Shown here piece after piece: positions 7,112 through 15,933 of a stretch of 64,000 nucleotides of DNA; positions within the stretch are counted from its first letter, which is position 1; each line of letters opens with the position of its first letter. The DNA is from an uncultured Odoribacter sp. (lineage in GTDB: Bacteria; Bacteroidota; Bacteroidia; Bacteroidales; Marinifilaceae): assembly GCA_934725835.1 (NCBI GenBank), contig CAKVCR010000001.1, positions 1 through 64,000 on the forward strand, read 5' to 3'. The translations under genes and the position numbers were made by a program. Under the pieces are notes generated by a model. That model was not told the DNA's origin. It did not search any database and saw nothing but the letters and a program-made list of their open reading frames with translations.

Positions 7112-10050
7112 CTTATCACATAACCTTCTTCCGTTTTTTCTTTGTACATGAGGTTCTGCAGCATATTACTATCCACTCCAAAACGTTCATATAATTCATC
7201 GTCTGTTAAATCCTGATCCTTCATAAACAGATTCAATTTGTCTTTTACAAGAATCATTTTTAACAGATTGCTTTCAATGCTATTCTCATAAGTTACAAAA
7301 TACACTTGCTTAAATTCCGTTGAAGTGTAGCGAATGAAGCGGAAATAATACTGACTCATGCTAGAGTTATTCCAGTGTAATTCTGGAATAATGCACTTAT
7401 TCACAAAATCAATATTCATACTGGCAGATAAGCTCTGCTGTGTACTTATCAAAATTCCATTTGTTGTTGCTTTCAGTTCTTTGACAATTTTCTTTCTCTG
7501 CTTCAAAGTGGTTTCATTTCCAGTAATCACAAATACAGGTCTGCCCGGAAATGCTTTTCTGATTTCCTTTGCATATGTATTTACTACTGAAATATGACGC
7601 ACACCAATAGCAACTCTTTCATCAGAAAATTCATCTAAAAGTGATAATACAGTTTTGAATTTCTCCGGCATTACTGACTGATCGTATTCTCTCAATGTCT
7701 GAGGCGCAGCGCAAATCTTCAAAAGTGCAAGCAACTGATTCAGAATTTTCAACATTGCATCTTTCCGACTGTTTCCAGTTTTCGCAAACAGATATTCCAT
7801 TTTATAGAACTCATCCAGGGCAACCTTATACAGTCGTTTCTCTTCTTCTCCCATTTCACAAGCAATCTGTTTGATTTCATAAAGCTGCTTTCCAGTGATT
7901 TCTTCAAATGTACGTGTGATGATTGTCTTATCAATCATTTGTTTTAAAACGTCCGCATTAAGGACATCTTGTGTAAACTGAGACACGCCGAATACCGTTA
8001 TTTTTTCTGGAATGTGGCTCGCTGCAAATAACTTGCTTCCATTGCGATATGCCGGATATGGTCGTAAATAGTATTCATTTATCTGGTCTTCCAATTCTCC
8101 ATCCTTGTTACGTTCCATAATATACTCACATTCAGACAGCATATTGATAGAGTTGTTATACAGCAATTCAAACTGAGGATAGATTTCAGTGATATTATTT
8201 CTTGTGCTTGTACCCGTCATCAGTGCTTTGTACTTCAACCGGCGAAAAGCATTTAATACGGCTTTTGTCCGTTTGCTGTCCTGATTGCTCATATTATCCG
8301 ACTCATCAAAAATTAAAACGGCTTTCTGACAGATTGATTTCACATATCGCTTGATGAATTTATGATATTTACACATCATATTTAAAGTGATAATTACAAA
8401 CTGACCTTCTTTGATATTTTGAATATCTGCAAGGCTTTCAATCATAACAAAATCAATACCGTACTGATCCAATACATCCTGCCAGTTGTTCTTTATTGAG
8501 ATTGCCGTACTCACAATAAATACATTTTTCACATGATCGTGCTGCAAACGATATTTACCTATTGCAATTCCAGCGAATGTCTTACCACTTCCCTGTTCCC
8601 ACTGTATGAAGATATACGGTTTCTGAATAAATAGATTCAGATCCGCTTTCTGAGCATCATTCAGCTTTATAGTTCTTTCATCATCCGTCAATGTGAACTC
8701 ATCAAGCCACTTTGCTATTTTTTTGTTTGGCTGCATTTCAGAAAATGGCATATTTTGGATATCATACATCTTTCGCTTTTTATTCACGATCTTATCAATC
8801 CATTTTGCCTGGAAATGTCCCATTGAAAAACCTTGTAGTACAGCATCATTGATTGATATATAATCGCCATTGTATTCAAATGTATAATTGTTCTTAATGA
8901 TTCTGCCAGCCTTATCAAGTGCCGGGTTCTGTGAACGTAACGCAGTTTTCAAATGTTTAATAACATCTTTCGGCTTGATTTTAAGCTGTTCCCATTCATC
9001 CCATTTGATATAATCTGGCTTTTTCTGTGTCTTATATCTATTGACATACTCACAACATTCCGCATACTGGCTGCATGTTTTCGGATTCCGCTTGATATCA
9101 CACAAAAGTTTCTCAACCTTAAAGCTCCACGCTTCATCGTCTTTACTATTTCTTACAGTTTCCAGAAAAATCTTGTTTTTAATCTGTTCTCTTTCTTCTG
9201 TAATAGGCTTTAAATATCGTTCCCACACCTCATCGGAAGTAATGCCGGAAAGTATCTCTGTACTATACGGAACTTCTTTCGTATATTCAGATTTTTTCTG
9301 AAAGAATACAATTTTGGTTTTGTAATTCTCAACGCCTAGATGTTTGAAAGTATTCTTGTCAAGTTCCACCTGGCAGATAAAATTAAAATGTTCATTCATT
9401 CCGTCAATCATACCACCATCAGAGAAATCATCGGCACAAAACGACATAGGTACGATAATAGCCATAATTCCGGCTGGTTTTAACAGTTCCGCAGCTTTCA
9501 GACAATAATAATATTCTGATAAATAGCTGATATCATCTTTTCTCCATCTCAGATTATACGGTGGATTTCCCAAAACATAATCAAATGTAACTTTCGGCTC
9601 ATAAAAACGAATATCTGTATTTTCCAGTTTTGCATCTGGATAAAGATATTTTGCTACTCTGTACGGCTTCCCATCCAATTCACAACCGTAGAAATTCGAT
9701 TCAACCGGCGCACAACTGATAAATGAACCATGTCCGCAAGTAAGATCTGCTACTAAATCAGTATTTGAAATATGCAAACAATTATAAATCCATTCAACCA
9801 GCTTATAAGGTGTAAAGAACTGCCCTTGCTCAATGTCGGCTTTCGCTCTCTGGTAATCATAGTAACTATCATAGTTAGCAAACTCTAAACCATGAAGCCC
9901 ACCTAATCCAGTATACGCATTGAAAATATCATCTTTTGAAATACCTGTTTCCGCTTCTGGCAGATCATTATTCACAATATATTCAATTTTTGTGTTGATA
10001 TCTTCCCTCATTTCCTGTGGGATTACTTCATTTGTACATTTATACTTCAT
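7087..10050 (-). CDS. N6-adenine methyltransferase fused to SNF2-type helicase
   Basis: A 987-residue fusion. The N-terminal part has the SAM motif DLTCGHGSF near residue 102 and the catalytic NPPYN near 162, a gamma-class adenine methyltransferase. The second half is an SF2/SNF2 helicase: WEQGSGKT Walker A near 486, DESD near 581, MTGTSTRN, and QYYFRFIRYTS (motif VI) near 901. Known relatives are phage methylase-helicases that modify DNA and evade or mimic restriction. The ATG at 10050 follows GGAG; the upstream TTG is unlikely. Neighbours are an HNH nuclease, a DUF551-like gene and a DUF4942-like gene. No specificity subunit is seen. Confidence 0.88.
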   Translation of the reverse strand: MKYKCTNEVIPQEMREDINTKIEYIVNNDLPEAETGISKDDIFNAYTGLGGLHGLEFANYDSYYDYQRAKADIEQGQFFTPYKLVEWIYNCLHISNTDLVADLTCGHGSFISCAPVESNFYGCELDGKPYRVAKYLYPDAKLENTDIRFYEPKVTFDYVLGNPPYNLRWRKDDISYLSEYYYCLKAAELLKPAGIMAIIVPMSFCADDFSDGGMIDGMNEHFNFICQVELDKNTFKHLGVENYKTKIVFFQKKSEYTKEVPYSTEILSGITSDEVWERYLKPITEEREQIKNKIFLETVRNSKDDEAWSFKVEKLLCDIKRNPKTCSQYAECCEYVNRYKTQKKPDYIKWDEWEQLKIKPKDVIKHLKTALRSQNPALDKAGRIIKNNYTFEYNGDYISINDAVLQGFSMGHFQAKWIDKIVNKKRKMYDIQNMPFSEMQPNKKIAKWLDEFTLTDDERTIKLNDAQKADLNLFIQKPYIFIQWEQGSGKTFAGIAIGKYRLQHDHVKNVFIVSTAISIKNNWQDVLDQYGIDFVMIESLADIQNIKEGQFVIITLNMMCKYHKFIKRYVKSICQKAVLIFDESDNMSNQDSKRTKAVLNAFRRLKYKALMTGTSTRNNITEIYPQFELLYNNSINMLSECEYIMERNKDGELEDQINEYYLRPYPAYRNGSKLFAASHIPEKITVFGVSQFTQDVLNADVLKQMIDKTIITRTFEEITGKQLYEIKQIACEMGEEEKRLYKVALDEFYKMEYLFAKTGNSRKDAMLKILNQLLALLKICAAPQTLREYDQSVMPEKFKTVLSLLDEFSDERVAIGVRHISVVNTYAKEIRKAFPGRPVFVITGNETTLKQRKKIVKELKATTNGILISTQQSLSASMNIDFVNKCIIPELHWNNSSMSQYYFRFIRYTSTEFKQVYFVTYENSIESNLLKMILVKDKLNLFMKDQDLTDDELYERFGVDSNMLQNLMYKEKTEEGYVIRWGDQKVS

Positions 10051-10246
10051 GACTTGTATATCTCCATTCAATTACACTTGTTATCGTGCTACCATACCGG
10101 CAAAATGTAAAACCTTCATCTGCTGTATATGTATATAATGCTTTTACTTCTACGATTTCATCATAGCAATTCTTGATTTTAACATCATAAATTCCACATT
10201 TATCCGGCAGCATTTCACTGACCTTATGCCATTTATAATCGTGCAT
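10040..10246 (-). CDS. DUF551-like small protein
   Basis: 68 residues starting MHDYKWHKVSEMLPDKCGIY. The W-x-x-V-S-E-x-L-P pattern at the N-terminus is the hallmark of DUF551, a small family common in phages with no known function. The ATG at 10246 has a GGAGGG site. A longer frame upstream overlaps the DUF4942-like gene and has no ribosome site. It overlaps the methylase-helicase start by 11 bases. Confidence 0.7.
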   Translation of the reverse strand: MHDYKWHKVSEMLPDKCGIYDVKIKNCYDEIVEVKALYTYTADEGFTFCRYGSTITSVIEWRYTSHEV

Positions 10247-10256
10247 ATTATCCCTC

Positions 10257-11123
10257 CTAAATAAGTGTATAACCACACCATTCTCTTGCGAATTTACGGC
10301 AAAATTCTGCATCCGTAAAAGTAACATCAATCCTTCCATTCTTGAAGAGTTTGATATGCTTGACTCCAACCTCTGGTGCTGAAAATCCATTCTGAAAATC
10401 ATCCTCTTCAAGCCTTATAGAATAAGAACTATATAGATGATTCAGTGAATAAACTTGTGTTTTTTCTCCATATGTATTAAATGCCAATGCATCAATAAAA
10501 GCACGTAACCATTCTGTGCTACCAAAATTGTAATAATCAAAATATTTTTCTTTGCTACAATAACCGCCTGTATATGTGAATTTATTACCTTTTACCTTAA
10601 TCTCCCATGTATCACGATAGCTGTTGTAACATTTTCCTTTCAGTTTGTCTTTTACTTCTTTGATAGCCTTTTCTTTGAAGCTCATACCGCCTAACTGGTC
10701 AAAAATTTTATCAAGCACTGTATGATAGTCGATGAAGTCAACAACAAGCTCTTTGATAGAATCTGAGTCATTGTATCTGTAATATTCTCTATCCAGATCA
10801 TATCTATCAAAATTGTTTTCAAGCTGCACATTATACTTATTTGAAAAGTAACTGAAAATACCACTTATATAACTATTTTGAACATCAGAAAGCGATTTTG
10901 GGACACCAAAATTCCCGACTAAAAAAGAAGAATACTTGTAATCTTTACGGTCTTCTTCTGAATATGATTCATTTTCTGCCTTATAGATATCATAAACAGA
11001 CTTATAAACTGCAATCGCCCGTTTATATAATTCCTCTCTGTGAGTCAACCAGGCTTGATCTTCCTGGCTGATTCTATCAGATTTCTTAATTTGAAAGTTT
11101 CCGAATTTATCTGCAATTCCCAT
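10257..11123 (-). CDS. DUF4942-like protein
   Basis: 288 residues. The C-terminal stretch VKHIKLFKNGRIDVTF followed by AREWCGY resembles the end of DUF4942 proteins, which in plasmids and phages often sit beside methyltransferases. A tyrosine-rich central region lies around residues 60-130. The ATG at 11123 is preceded by GGAGGG at eight bases; the in-frame ATG 15 bases upstream has its own region overlapped by that site. It is in one operon with the methylase-helicase. Confidence 0.6.
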   Translation of the reverse strand: MGIADKFGNFQIKKSDRISQEDQAWLTHREELYKRAIAVYKSVYDIYKAENESYSEEDRKDYKYSSFLVGNFGVPKSLSDVQNSYISGIFSYFSNKYNVQLENNFDRYDLDREYYRYNDSDSIKELVVDFIDYHTVLDKIFDQLGGMSFKEKAIKEVKDKLKGKCYNSYRDTWEIKVKGNKFTYTGGYCSKEKYFDYYNFGSTEWLRAFIDALAFNTYGEKTQVYSLNHLYSSYSIRLEEDDFQNGFSAPEVGVKHIKLFKNGRIDVTFTDAEFCRKFAREWCGYTLI

Positions 11124-11142
11124 TTTGTAACCCTCCATTTAT

Positions 11143-12225
11143 TTACGCTTGTTTTAAGTATGGACTAATACCATAACAGCTTGTAATCTCATCAATTCTA
11201 CTGTTTATGGTATCAATATCCATTTTCTTAAAAAGTTCTTTCATTTCCTTAATTGCTTCTGTCTTGTTCTTGCCGGTTGCTATTCGTAAACCACATTTTA
11301 CAGATGAAATAGCAATTTTACCGTCTGGTGCTTCATGAATAAACATTTCAACACCATGATTTTCTATTTTGCTGCCCATTGCCGGTACATATTCCTTTTT
11401 CCCTTTTTCTGTACCCATAAGCACATAAAACTTCTCTTTCTCCGTTTCCGGCTGTTTTTCTGGCTTCTTACGTGTTTTATATTCAACTGCACCTTGATAA
11501 TCATTTTTCTGCACACTATCCAAAAATGTCATTGTATCTCTATTTGTGCTTGGCAGCTTCAAGCCTGTTACACACTGAAATACTTTTCGACTTGCTCTAT
11601 TATCTGTATGTAAACGTGCTTTTAACTCTTCCCGGCATAATGCTTTTTCAATATTATCAATACAAGCCAATAATTCAAAAGCTCTTAAAGGAAAACGAAA
11701 TTCGCCGTATACATCAAGATAAATGCGTTCAACTAAATTTCCTCTAGTTGTACCGCTATACATTTTTGAAGCATTTACAAGCCAGATTTTAAACTCTTCT
11801 TTTTCAGCTTCGGCTCTCTCTGCTTCTTTTCTGGCGGTTTCTTCCGCTTTTCTCTGTTCTTCTGCAGCTCTTTCTTTTTTCTGGTTTTCTGCTTCAATAA
11901 AAGCATTTACAGATTCCTCAGAAACAAGATCATGCTCAATCAGATAGAGACAAAAATCATATTCTGTTTTTGTGATATCATTATAGAGATTATCCCACGC
12001 CATACGATACGATTTTTTAATAGTTCCGTTTCCTCTTACTTCATCGGCAACTTCCGGCTTTTTGCCATTTCTCAGACCATAAAGCATAGCATCTTTTCTT
12101 GTCATAATACCATTACTGTATCTAAATACTTTATCCAAGCAGCTCTCAATCTTTGCTTTCTGTAAAGCTGTCTTATTATCTGTAAACCCTAAATATGATC
12201 CATTGTTTTCTAACTGATTTTTCAT
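11143..12225 (-). CDS. unknown protein with central coiled coil
   Basis: 360 residues, first gene of the methylase-helicase operon. Residues about 110-150 are a highly charged Lys/Glu/Ala coiled coil (KKERAAEEQRKAEETARKEA). The flanking domains are soluble and not recognised. Its promoter at 12,256-12,284 is one of the strongest in the arm. Position suggests a helper to the DNA-modification genes; nothing in the sequence proves this. Confidence 0.5.
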   Translation of the reverse strand: MKNQLENNGSYLGFTDNKTALQKAKIESCLDKVFRYSNGIMTRKDAMLYGLRNGKKPEVADEVRGNGTIKKSYRMAWDNLYNDITKTEYDFCLYLIEHDLVSEESVNAFIEAENQKKERAAEEQRKAEETARKEAERAEAEKEEFKIWLVNASKMYSGTTRGNLVERIYLDVYGEFRFPLRAFELLACIDNIEKALCREELKARLHTDNRASRKVFQCVTGLKLPSTNRDTMTFLDSVQKNDYQGAVEYKTRKKPEKQPETEKEKFYVLMGTEKGKKEYVPAMGSKIENHGVEMFIHEAPDGKIAISSVKCGLRIATGKNKTEAIKEMKELFKKMDIDTINSRIDEITSCYGISPYLKQA

Positions 12226-12255
12226 GTGTTTGTTCCTCCCTTAACTTATAATCAT

Positions 12256-12306
12256 ATTATACATTATAAGTTGTGTAATGTCAATCTTTATTTACGTTTG
12301 TTTATA
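12256..12306 (-). promoter_or_regulatory. early promoter with upstream box
   Basis: TTGACA (12279-12284) and TATAAT (12256-12261) 17 bases apart on the minus strand, preceded by ATAAACAAACGTAAATAAAG. The spacer holds the CACAACTTATAA leader motif seen downstream of other promoters. Confidence 0.82.
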
Positions 12307-12456
12307 GCTTTCTGCATACTTCTCTGGGCGTGTTGTTCTGTCAAATCCAAAATATACACCAATTCCAGGAACTCTATTCAAAGTCTTTTTCTGTTCTTCG
12401 GTTAATTCGATATAACCAACGACTTTGTGATCTTTCCAAATTGCACATTTTTCCAT
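12292..12456 (-). CDS. small hypothetical protein
   Basis: 54 residues read directly: MEKCAIWKDHKVVGYIELTE, then EQKKTLNRVPGIGVYFGFDR and a basic tail. GGAGG sits nine bases before the ATG. The stop codon falls inside the upstream box of the next promoter. No family recognised. Confidence 0.55.
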   Translation of the reverse strand: MEKCAIWKDHKVVGYIELTEEQKKTLNRVPGIGVYFGFDRTTRPEKYAESYKQT

Positions 12457-12482
12457 AGTCTGTTCGTCCTCCTACTTAATTA

Positions 12483-13067
12483 TCACACAAAGGCTTTATT
12501 TTTACATCTTGATTGATAACTGATCCCCCAGTTAATACAATCTAAATTGAAAAGAATCCAGCTTTCACAATCGTATGAATAGAAATTACATAATTCGCTA
12601 CCATCCTCACACTTCAATATGTTAGATAGTGGTAATCGCATTTCCCAAAATGCCCGTTCTGTCAAATGAAAAGCATCATAATCTTTCGCCAACTTTTTCC
12701 AATCAATTACTTTTTCTTTAAACAAACTGCTATACTCACTATTTTCATATTTAAGTTTTGCATATTTTCGCATCAACCTATGATAATCTTCTACTGTGTC
12801 AATCGTGCAAATTTTGGCTTTTCTGCTCAGTTTAAAGCTGACCGCCATGCTACTATACTTACCAAGCATAAATTCTTCTCTTGCTACCCATCTTAACCAA
12901 TCAGACGGATATTCTTCATTGTGAAGTAAAGTAGAACCCCACAAACAACCGGCTGGCTTATTGATACATGATAATCTATCAGCTATATGTGAACCATATG
13001 CTTCTGGATCATCAAATAATTCTCTGCATATCTCAGATCTACCGGCAACTAAAATTCTTGCCGACAT
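12483..13067 (-). CDS. hypothetical protein, possible ADP-ribosyltransferase-like fold
   Basis: 194 residues. The pattern KPAGCLWGSTL, SDWLRWVAREEF, a central YDAFHLTERAFW and YDCESWILFN recalls a group of phage hypotheticals that show weak similarity to the ADP-ribosyltransferase fold. No catalytic glutamate motif can be assigned with confidence. The ribosome site GGAGG precedes the ATG. If the fold is right it could use NAD, which would fit the NAD operon; that is speculation. Confidence 0.4.
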   Translation of the reverse strand: MSARILVAGRSEICRELFDDPEAYGSHIADRLSCINKPAGCLWGSTLLHNEEYPSDWLRWVAREEFMLGKYSSMAVSFKLSRKAKICTIDTVEDYHRLMRKYAKLKYENSEYSSLFKEKVIDWKKLAKDYDAFHLTERAFWEMRLPLSNILKCEDGSELCNFYSYDCESWILFNLDCINWGISYQSRCKNKAFV

Positions 13068-13078
13068 TGAAAATCCTC

Positions 13079-13267
13079 CTACTGAATACGTTTTAACATC
13101 ATACCGTTATCAGAAGATCTCAATGCCTGACCAACTTCTAACGCTGCCATATATGATCGTGTAAAAATACCTTTACACTTTTCATAGTCCATCGGATTTC
13201 CTTCTAAATCTATTAACTGAAATAACTTCCCTGTACTTGTTTTATGAATGCTCTTGTCTTTTTCCAT
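13079..13267 (-). CDS. small hypothetical protein
   Basis: 62 residues, basic and soluble, with a good GGAG ribosome site. It lies 11 bases upstream of the 12,483 gene and 13 bases after the membrane gene, so all three probably share a transcript. No family recognised. Confidence 0.5.
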   Translation of the reverse strand: MEKDKSIHKTSTGKLFQLIDLEGNPMDYEKCKGIFTRSYMAALEVGQALRSSDNGMMLKRIQ

Positions 13268-13280
13268 TTTTCAATCTCCT

Positions 13281-13814
13281 TTAGTAATTTATTTCTTTCA
13301 GATATTCTTTTTCAGAATATATAGTTGTTGCATATCTTTCTGAATCTGTAACAATAAATATTTTTCCTAATATGGTTTGATAAATCCCACGGACACGATC
13401 ATAGCCATTTTCTACCGCATCATCGTTTATTTTCGAGTCCAAACGGTCTACCATACCCCAATCTAAATTATAGTACCTGTCAAGTGCTTGTTTTATCTGT
13501 CTATCAAATATCTGGTTACGCTCTAAGCAATAACCAATATATTCACTATATTTAACCGGCACTCTTTCCAAGTCATACATTGCATCAAATAAAGCATGAT
13601 CCATTATAAAAATCCCTAAAACGGCAATAGCCATAATAAAAAACGCTATATGTATTATCTTTAAATCATAATCTCCCGGAACGGCTTGCCCCACTAATGT
13701 ATAATTGTCTGAAATACCAGCAGCGATAAAAGTTAATATACCGCCTATAATGCCACTTACTACAGTGATTGTTTTTGTTGTGTCATATAAAACCCTTGCT
13801 GTTCTTGCTGTCAT
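13281..13814 (-). CDS. small membrane protein with two helices
   Basis: 177 residues with two membrane helices: residues about 17-35 (TVVSGIIGGILTFIAAGI) and 54-72 (IHIAFFIMAIAVLGIFIMD). A soluble C-terminal domain of about 100 residues follows. No enzyme motif is seen. The mRNA leader carries a strong hairpin (13,826-13,850) and the recurrent A-rich box. Possible envelope or superinfection-exclusion role. Confidence 0.55.
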   Translation of the reverse strand: MTARTARVLYDTTKTITVVSGIIGGILTFIAAGISDNYTLVGQAVPGDYDLKIIHIAFFIMAIAVLGIFIMDHALFDAMYDLERVPVKYSEYIGYCLERNQIFDRQIKQALDRYYNLDWGMVDRLDSKINDDAVENGYDRVRGIYQTILGKIFIVTDSERYATTIYSEKEYLKEINY

Positions 13815-13825
13815 CTCTCTATATA

Positions 13826-13850
13826 AAGAGTGGGTGTTGTCCCCACTCTT
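13826..13850 (-). other. leader hairpin, terminator-like
   Basis: AAGAGTGGG pairs with CCCACTCTT, followed on the minus strand by TTATAT. It lies between the A-rich box and the 13,814 start codon, so it could attenuate that gene or end upstream transcription. Confidence 0.5.
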
Positions 13851-13862
13851 TTATCTTCCTTT

Positions 13863-13884
13863 CATTTATTATAGTTTGTTTTAT
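13863..13884 (-). promoter_or_regulatory. recurrent A-rich box without TTGACA
   Basis: Minus-strand ACAAACTATAATAAATG directly after the stop of the 13,881 gene. It contains TATAAT and may itself act as a -10, or as a regulator or phage-polymerase site. Confidence 0.45.
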
Positions 13885-14939
13885 CCAATTTTCTTTTTAA
13901 CACATTTCTGCACTTTATACGGCGTTTTAACTTCTTGAATCTCGCACCATGCAAGTGCGCCAGTTTCAATCCATTTCAAAAATCTTTCTTTGTAAGATCC
14001 TGAAATATATCCGAAACAGTTCGCCGGATTAGCATTTCCCGTCAACTGCTTTTTCAGTTTCTTGTCAAGTCGGTATGCAATATAATACTTTTCGCCGTTC
14101 ACGCCTTCATGCTCATTTAATTGATATACATATCCTTTGCTAATACCATGATTAAAACATGATTTCACGATAAAACACTGATTAGCTCTTAATGATCCAG
14201 GGCATTCAACGGCTTTATTTTCCGTTTTATATTCCACTGTCTCAACATTAGTATATACATATGCTTTACCATTTCCACCGATCATGCAACCGGCAGCAGA
14301 ATCAATTTTATTCATGAACTTTTCAAACTGTTTTGCCAGTTTCAGAAGTTTTTCGGCTCTTTCATATCTATAACTATTTTTATCGCATTCCTTCAAGTCT
14401 TTTTCATAGTTTTCTTTATCAAAGTATTTCATATCAGAAAACTTTGCGACTCCGTTACCTTTTGCGATGATAACGCCATCTTTTTCAACATGCCATGACA
14501 TTCTAGGTGGGTTCGGCTGATATTCCGGGTAACGGTCTGTTACTTTTATCTTTTCTGTCTGGCTACTGGCTTTTGCTCTCAGCTTTTCAATTTTCGCTTT
14601 TGCTGTCTGTTCTTCCGCTGCGGAAGCCCCACGATCCTGTCTGACTTCTGAAAGTCTTTCAATCAGGCTTCTTGTTTTCGCTGAAAGAATAACTTCTTCA
14701 CTATTATAGATATGCTGAATGATTTCTTTACCGCTTTTATCATTCCAACGGCAATCAACAACTACTACAAAACCATCTTTTGTGGCAATCCCTTCCCACC
14801 ATGCCGGACTCCAATAATCTGTCATCCAGTCACTTTCATCTTCATGAAAACCATACAGTTTCCAACCTCTTTTTACAAGCTCCATTGCAATTGCAACTTT
14901 CGCATCCTTAAATTCATAATAGTTGTTATTACTTGACAT
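13881..14939 (-). CDS. hypothetical protein, 352 residues
   Basis: Starts MSSNNNYYEFKDAKVAIAME at the ATG after GGAGG; the TTG two codons upstream is ignored. Residues about 45-65 are Trp-rich (SDWMTDYWSPAWWEGI), and a charged helical segment follows at 105-130. The C-terminal domain (YQLNEHEGVNGEKYYIAYRL) is probably a beta-rich binding domain of the kind found in polyvalent phage proteins. Not assigned to a family. It has its own early promoter. Confidence 0.5.
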   Translation of the reverse strand: MSSNNNYYEFKDAKVAIAMELVKRGWKLYGFHEDESDWMTDYWSPAWWEGIATKDGFVVVVDCRWNDKSGKEIIQHIYNSEEVILSAKTRSLIERLSEVRQDRGASAAEEQTAKAKIEKLRAKASSQTEKIKVTDRYPEYQPNPPRMSWHVEKDGVIIAKGNGVAKFSDMKYFDKENYEKDLKECDKNSYRYERAEKLLKLAKQFEKFMNKIDSAAGCMIGGNGKAYVYTNVETVEYKTENKAVECPGSLRANQCFIVKSCFNHGISKGYVYQLNEHEGVNGEKYYIAYRLDKKLKKQLTGNANPANCFGYISGSYKERFLKWIETGALAWCEIQEVKTPYKVQKCVKKKIG

Positions 14940-14989
14940 AATCAATACCTCCGTAATGTACTTTATAAGTTGTGTTTGTTTATATTTAT

Positions 14990-15018
14990 ACTATACATTA
15001 TTATTGTTTGATTGTCAA
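14990..15018 (-). promoter_or_regulatory. early promoter, box in spacer
   Basis: TTGACA (15013-15018) and TATAGT (14990-14995), 17 bases apart. The spacer is ATCAAACAATAATAATG, the recurrent box. The leader downstream carries ATAAACAAACACAACTTATA. Confidence 0.8.
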
Positions 15019-15027
15019 GTGTTTTTA

Positions 15028-15282
15028 TTAAATACATGAAGAAATATAATGTTGTAATTCTTCAAACTTGTTTTCTATGCTATCAATGTTCTTATTCTCT
15101 AAAATATCAACTATTTCCCAGATTGTAGAATTCGCTGTATATAATTCGTCATAATATTCTGGATCAAGCTCTTCCACTCTTTTAGCAATATCATCTCCGC
15201 ATTTATCCCGGATAATATCAACTAAATCTCTATGGTTTCCAATTATTTCAATACTTCCATCTTTTAATGCTACTACGTCCAT
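15028..15282 (-). CDS. small acidic hypothetical protein
   Basis: 84 residues from MDVVALKDGSIEIIGNHRDL, with AAGGAAGG before the ATG. The longer TTG start overlaps the previous gene and is rejected. Rich in Asp/Glu, helical, no family recognised. Last of a three-gene operon. Confidence 0.5.
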   Translation of the reverse strand: MDVVALKDGSIEIIGNHRDLVDIIRDKCGDDIAKRVEELDPEYYDELYTANSTIWEIVDILENKNIDSIENKFEELQHYISSCI

Positions 15283-15292
15283 TTTTCCTTCC

Positions 15293-15595
15293 TTATAATT
15301 CTTTTTCAATCTCTTCTATGCATTCTTTTCTTGTGTTGTAATTGCCGTATGCACTCTTTACTCTCAATGTATTATATCCAGTCAATAAATGATCCTGTAC
15401 CTCATAATGGCTAAATTCGCCATTTAAAGTCACTTTACCAGGCAATACAACATGAATATAACCACGGCTGTTTACTTTCCAATAAAAGCCTCTGGAATGC
15501 TTGTAGAGGGTATTTAAAGCGATATCTTTTCGCCCTTCTTCAATCATTTCTTTTGTTTTGGCTGCTTCGCCAGTATAAGAAAATATAGACCCCAT
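15293..15595 (-). CDS. hypothetical protein
   Basis: 100 residues, basic, ATG preceded by TAGGAG. The middle (GFYWKVNSRGYIHVVLPGKV) looks like a small beta domain. No family recognised. In an operon with the 15,605 and 15,028 genes. Confidence 0.5.
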   Translation of the reverse strand: MGSIFSYTGEAAKTKEMIEEGRKDIALNTLYKHSRGFYWKVNSRGYIHVVLPGKVTLNGEFSHYEVQDHLLTGYNTLRVKSAYGNYNTRKECIEEIEKEL

Positions 15596-15604
15596 ATCTA
15601 TCTC

Positions 15605-15832
15605 CTAAACATTTAATTTAATGCCATTGTACCGTTTATAACGTTGTGTAAAATGACCGTTTGGTAATTGTTTACTTACACGTTTCATAACTCCATTTTC
15701 AAAATCTGGTGTTTTCACTTGTGTCCAGCCATCTTTTCTTCGTCTGTCAAGATCTTCTAAATATTCTTGCTCGTTTTCGTACTCAACACAATCTTCCTCA
15801 AATGACATAACTTTACTATTTAATAACTTCAT
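15605..15832 (-). CDS. small hypothetical protein
   Basis: 75 residues, charged. GAGG precedes the ATG. First gene after the promoter at 15,884-15,911. The phrase YENEQEYLEDLDRRRKDGWT suggests a helix followed by a short sheet. Function unknown. Confidence 0.5.
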   Translation of the reverse strand: MKLLNSKVMSFEEDCVEYENEQEYLEDLDRRRKDGWTQVKTPDFENGVMKRVSKQLPNGHFTQRYKRYNGIKLNV

Positions 15833-15859
15833 AATTTTTTACCTCCTGAATATAGAATA

Positions 15860-15933
15860 AGTGGTATATCCATCCTTAAAACGATTATACCACTATTTCT
15901 ATTATTGTCAATATTATTTATTTACGTTTGTTA
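15860..15933 (-). promoter_or_regulatory. early promoter with operator-like inverted repeat
   Basis: TTGACA (15906-15911) and TATAAT (15884-15889), 16 bases apart, with the A-rich box upstream. AGTGGTATA (15860-15868) and TATACCACT (15886-15894) form a perfect 9-base inverted repeat that covers the -10 and the start site. It is a good repressor-site candidate. Confidence 0.7.

Noticed and set aside
10247..10411. N-terminal extension of the DUF551-like gene
   Set aside because: Overlaps the DUF4942-like gene; the GGAGGG site belongs to the ATG at 10,246.
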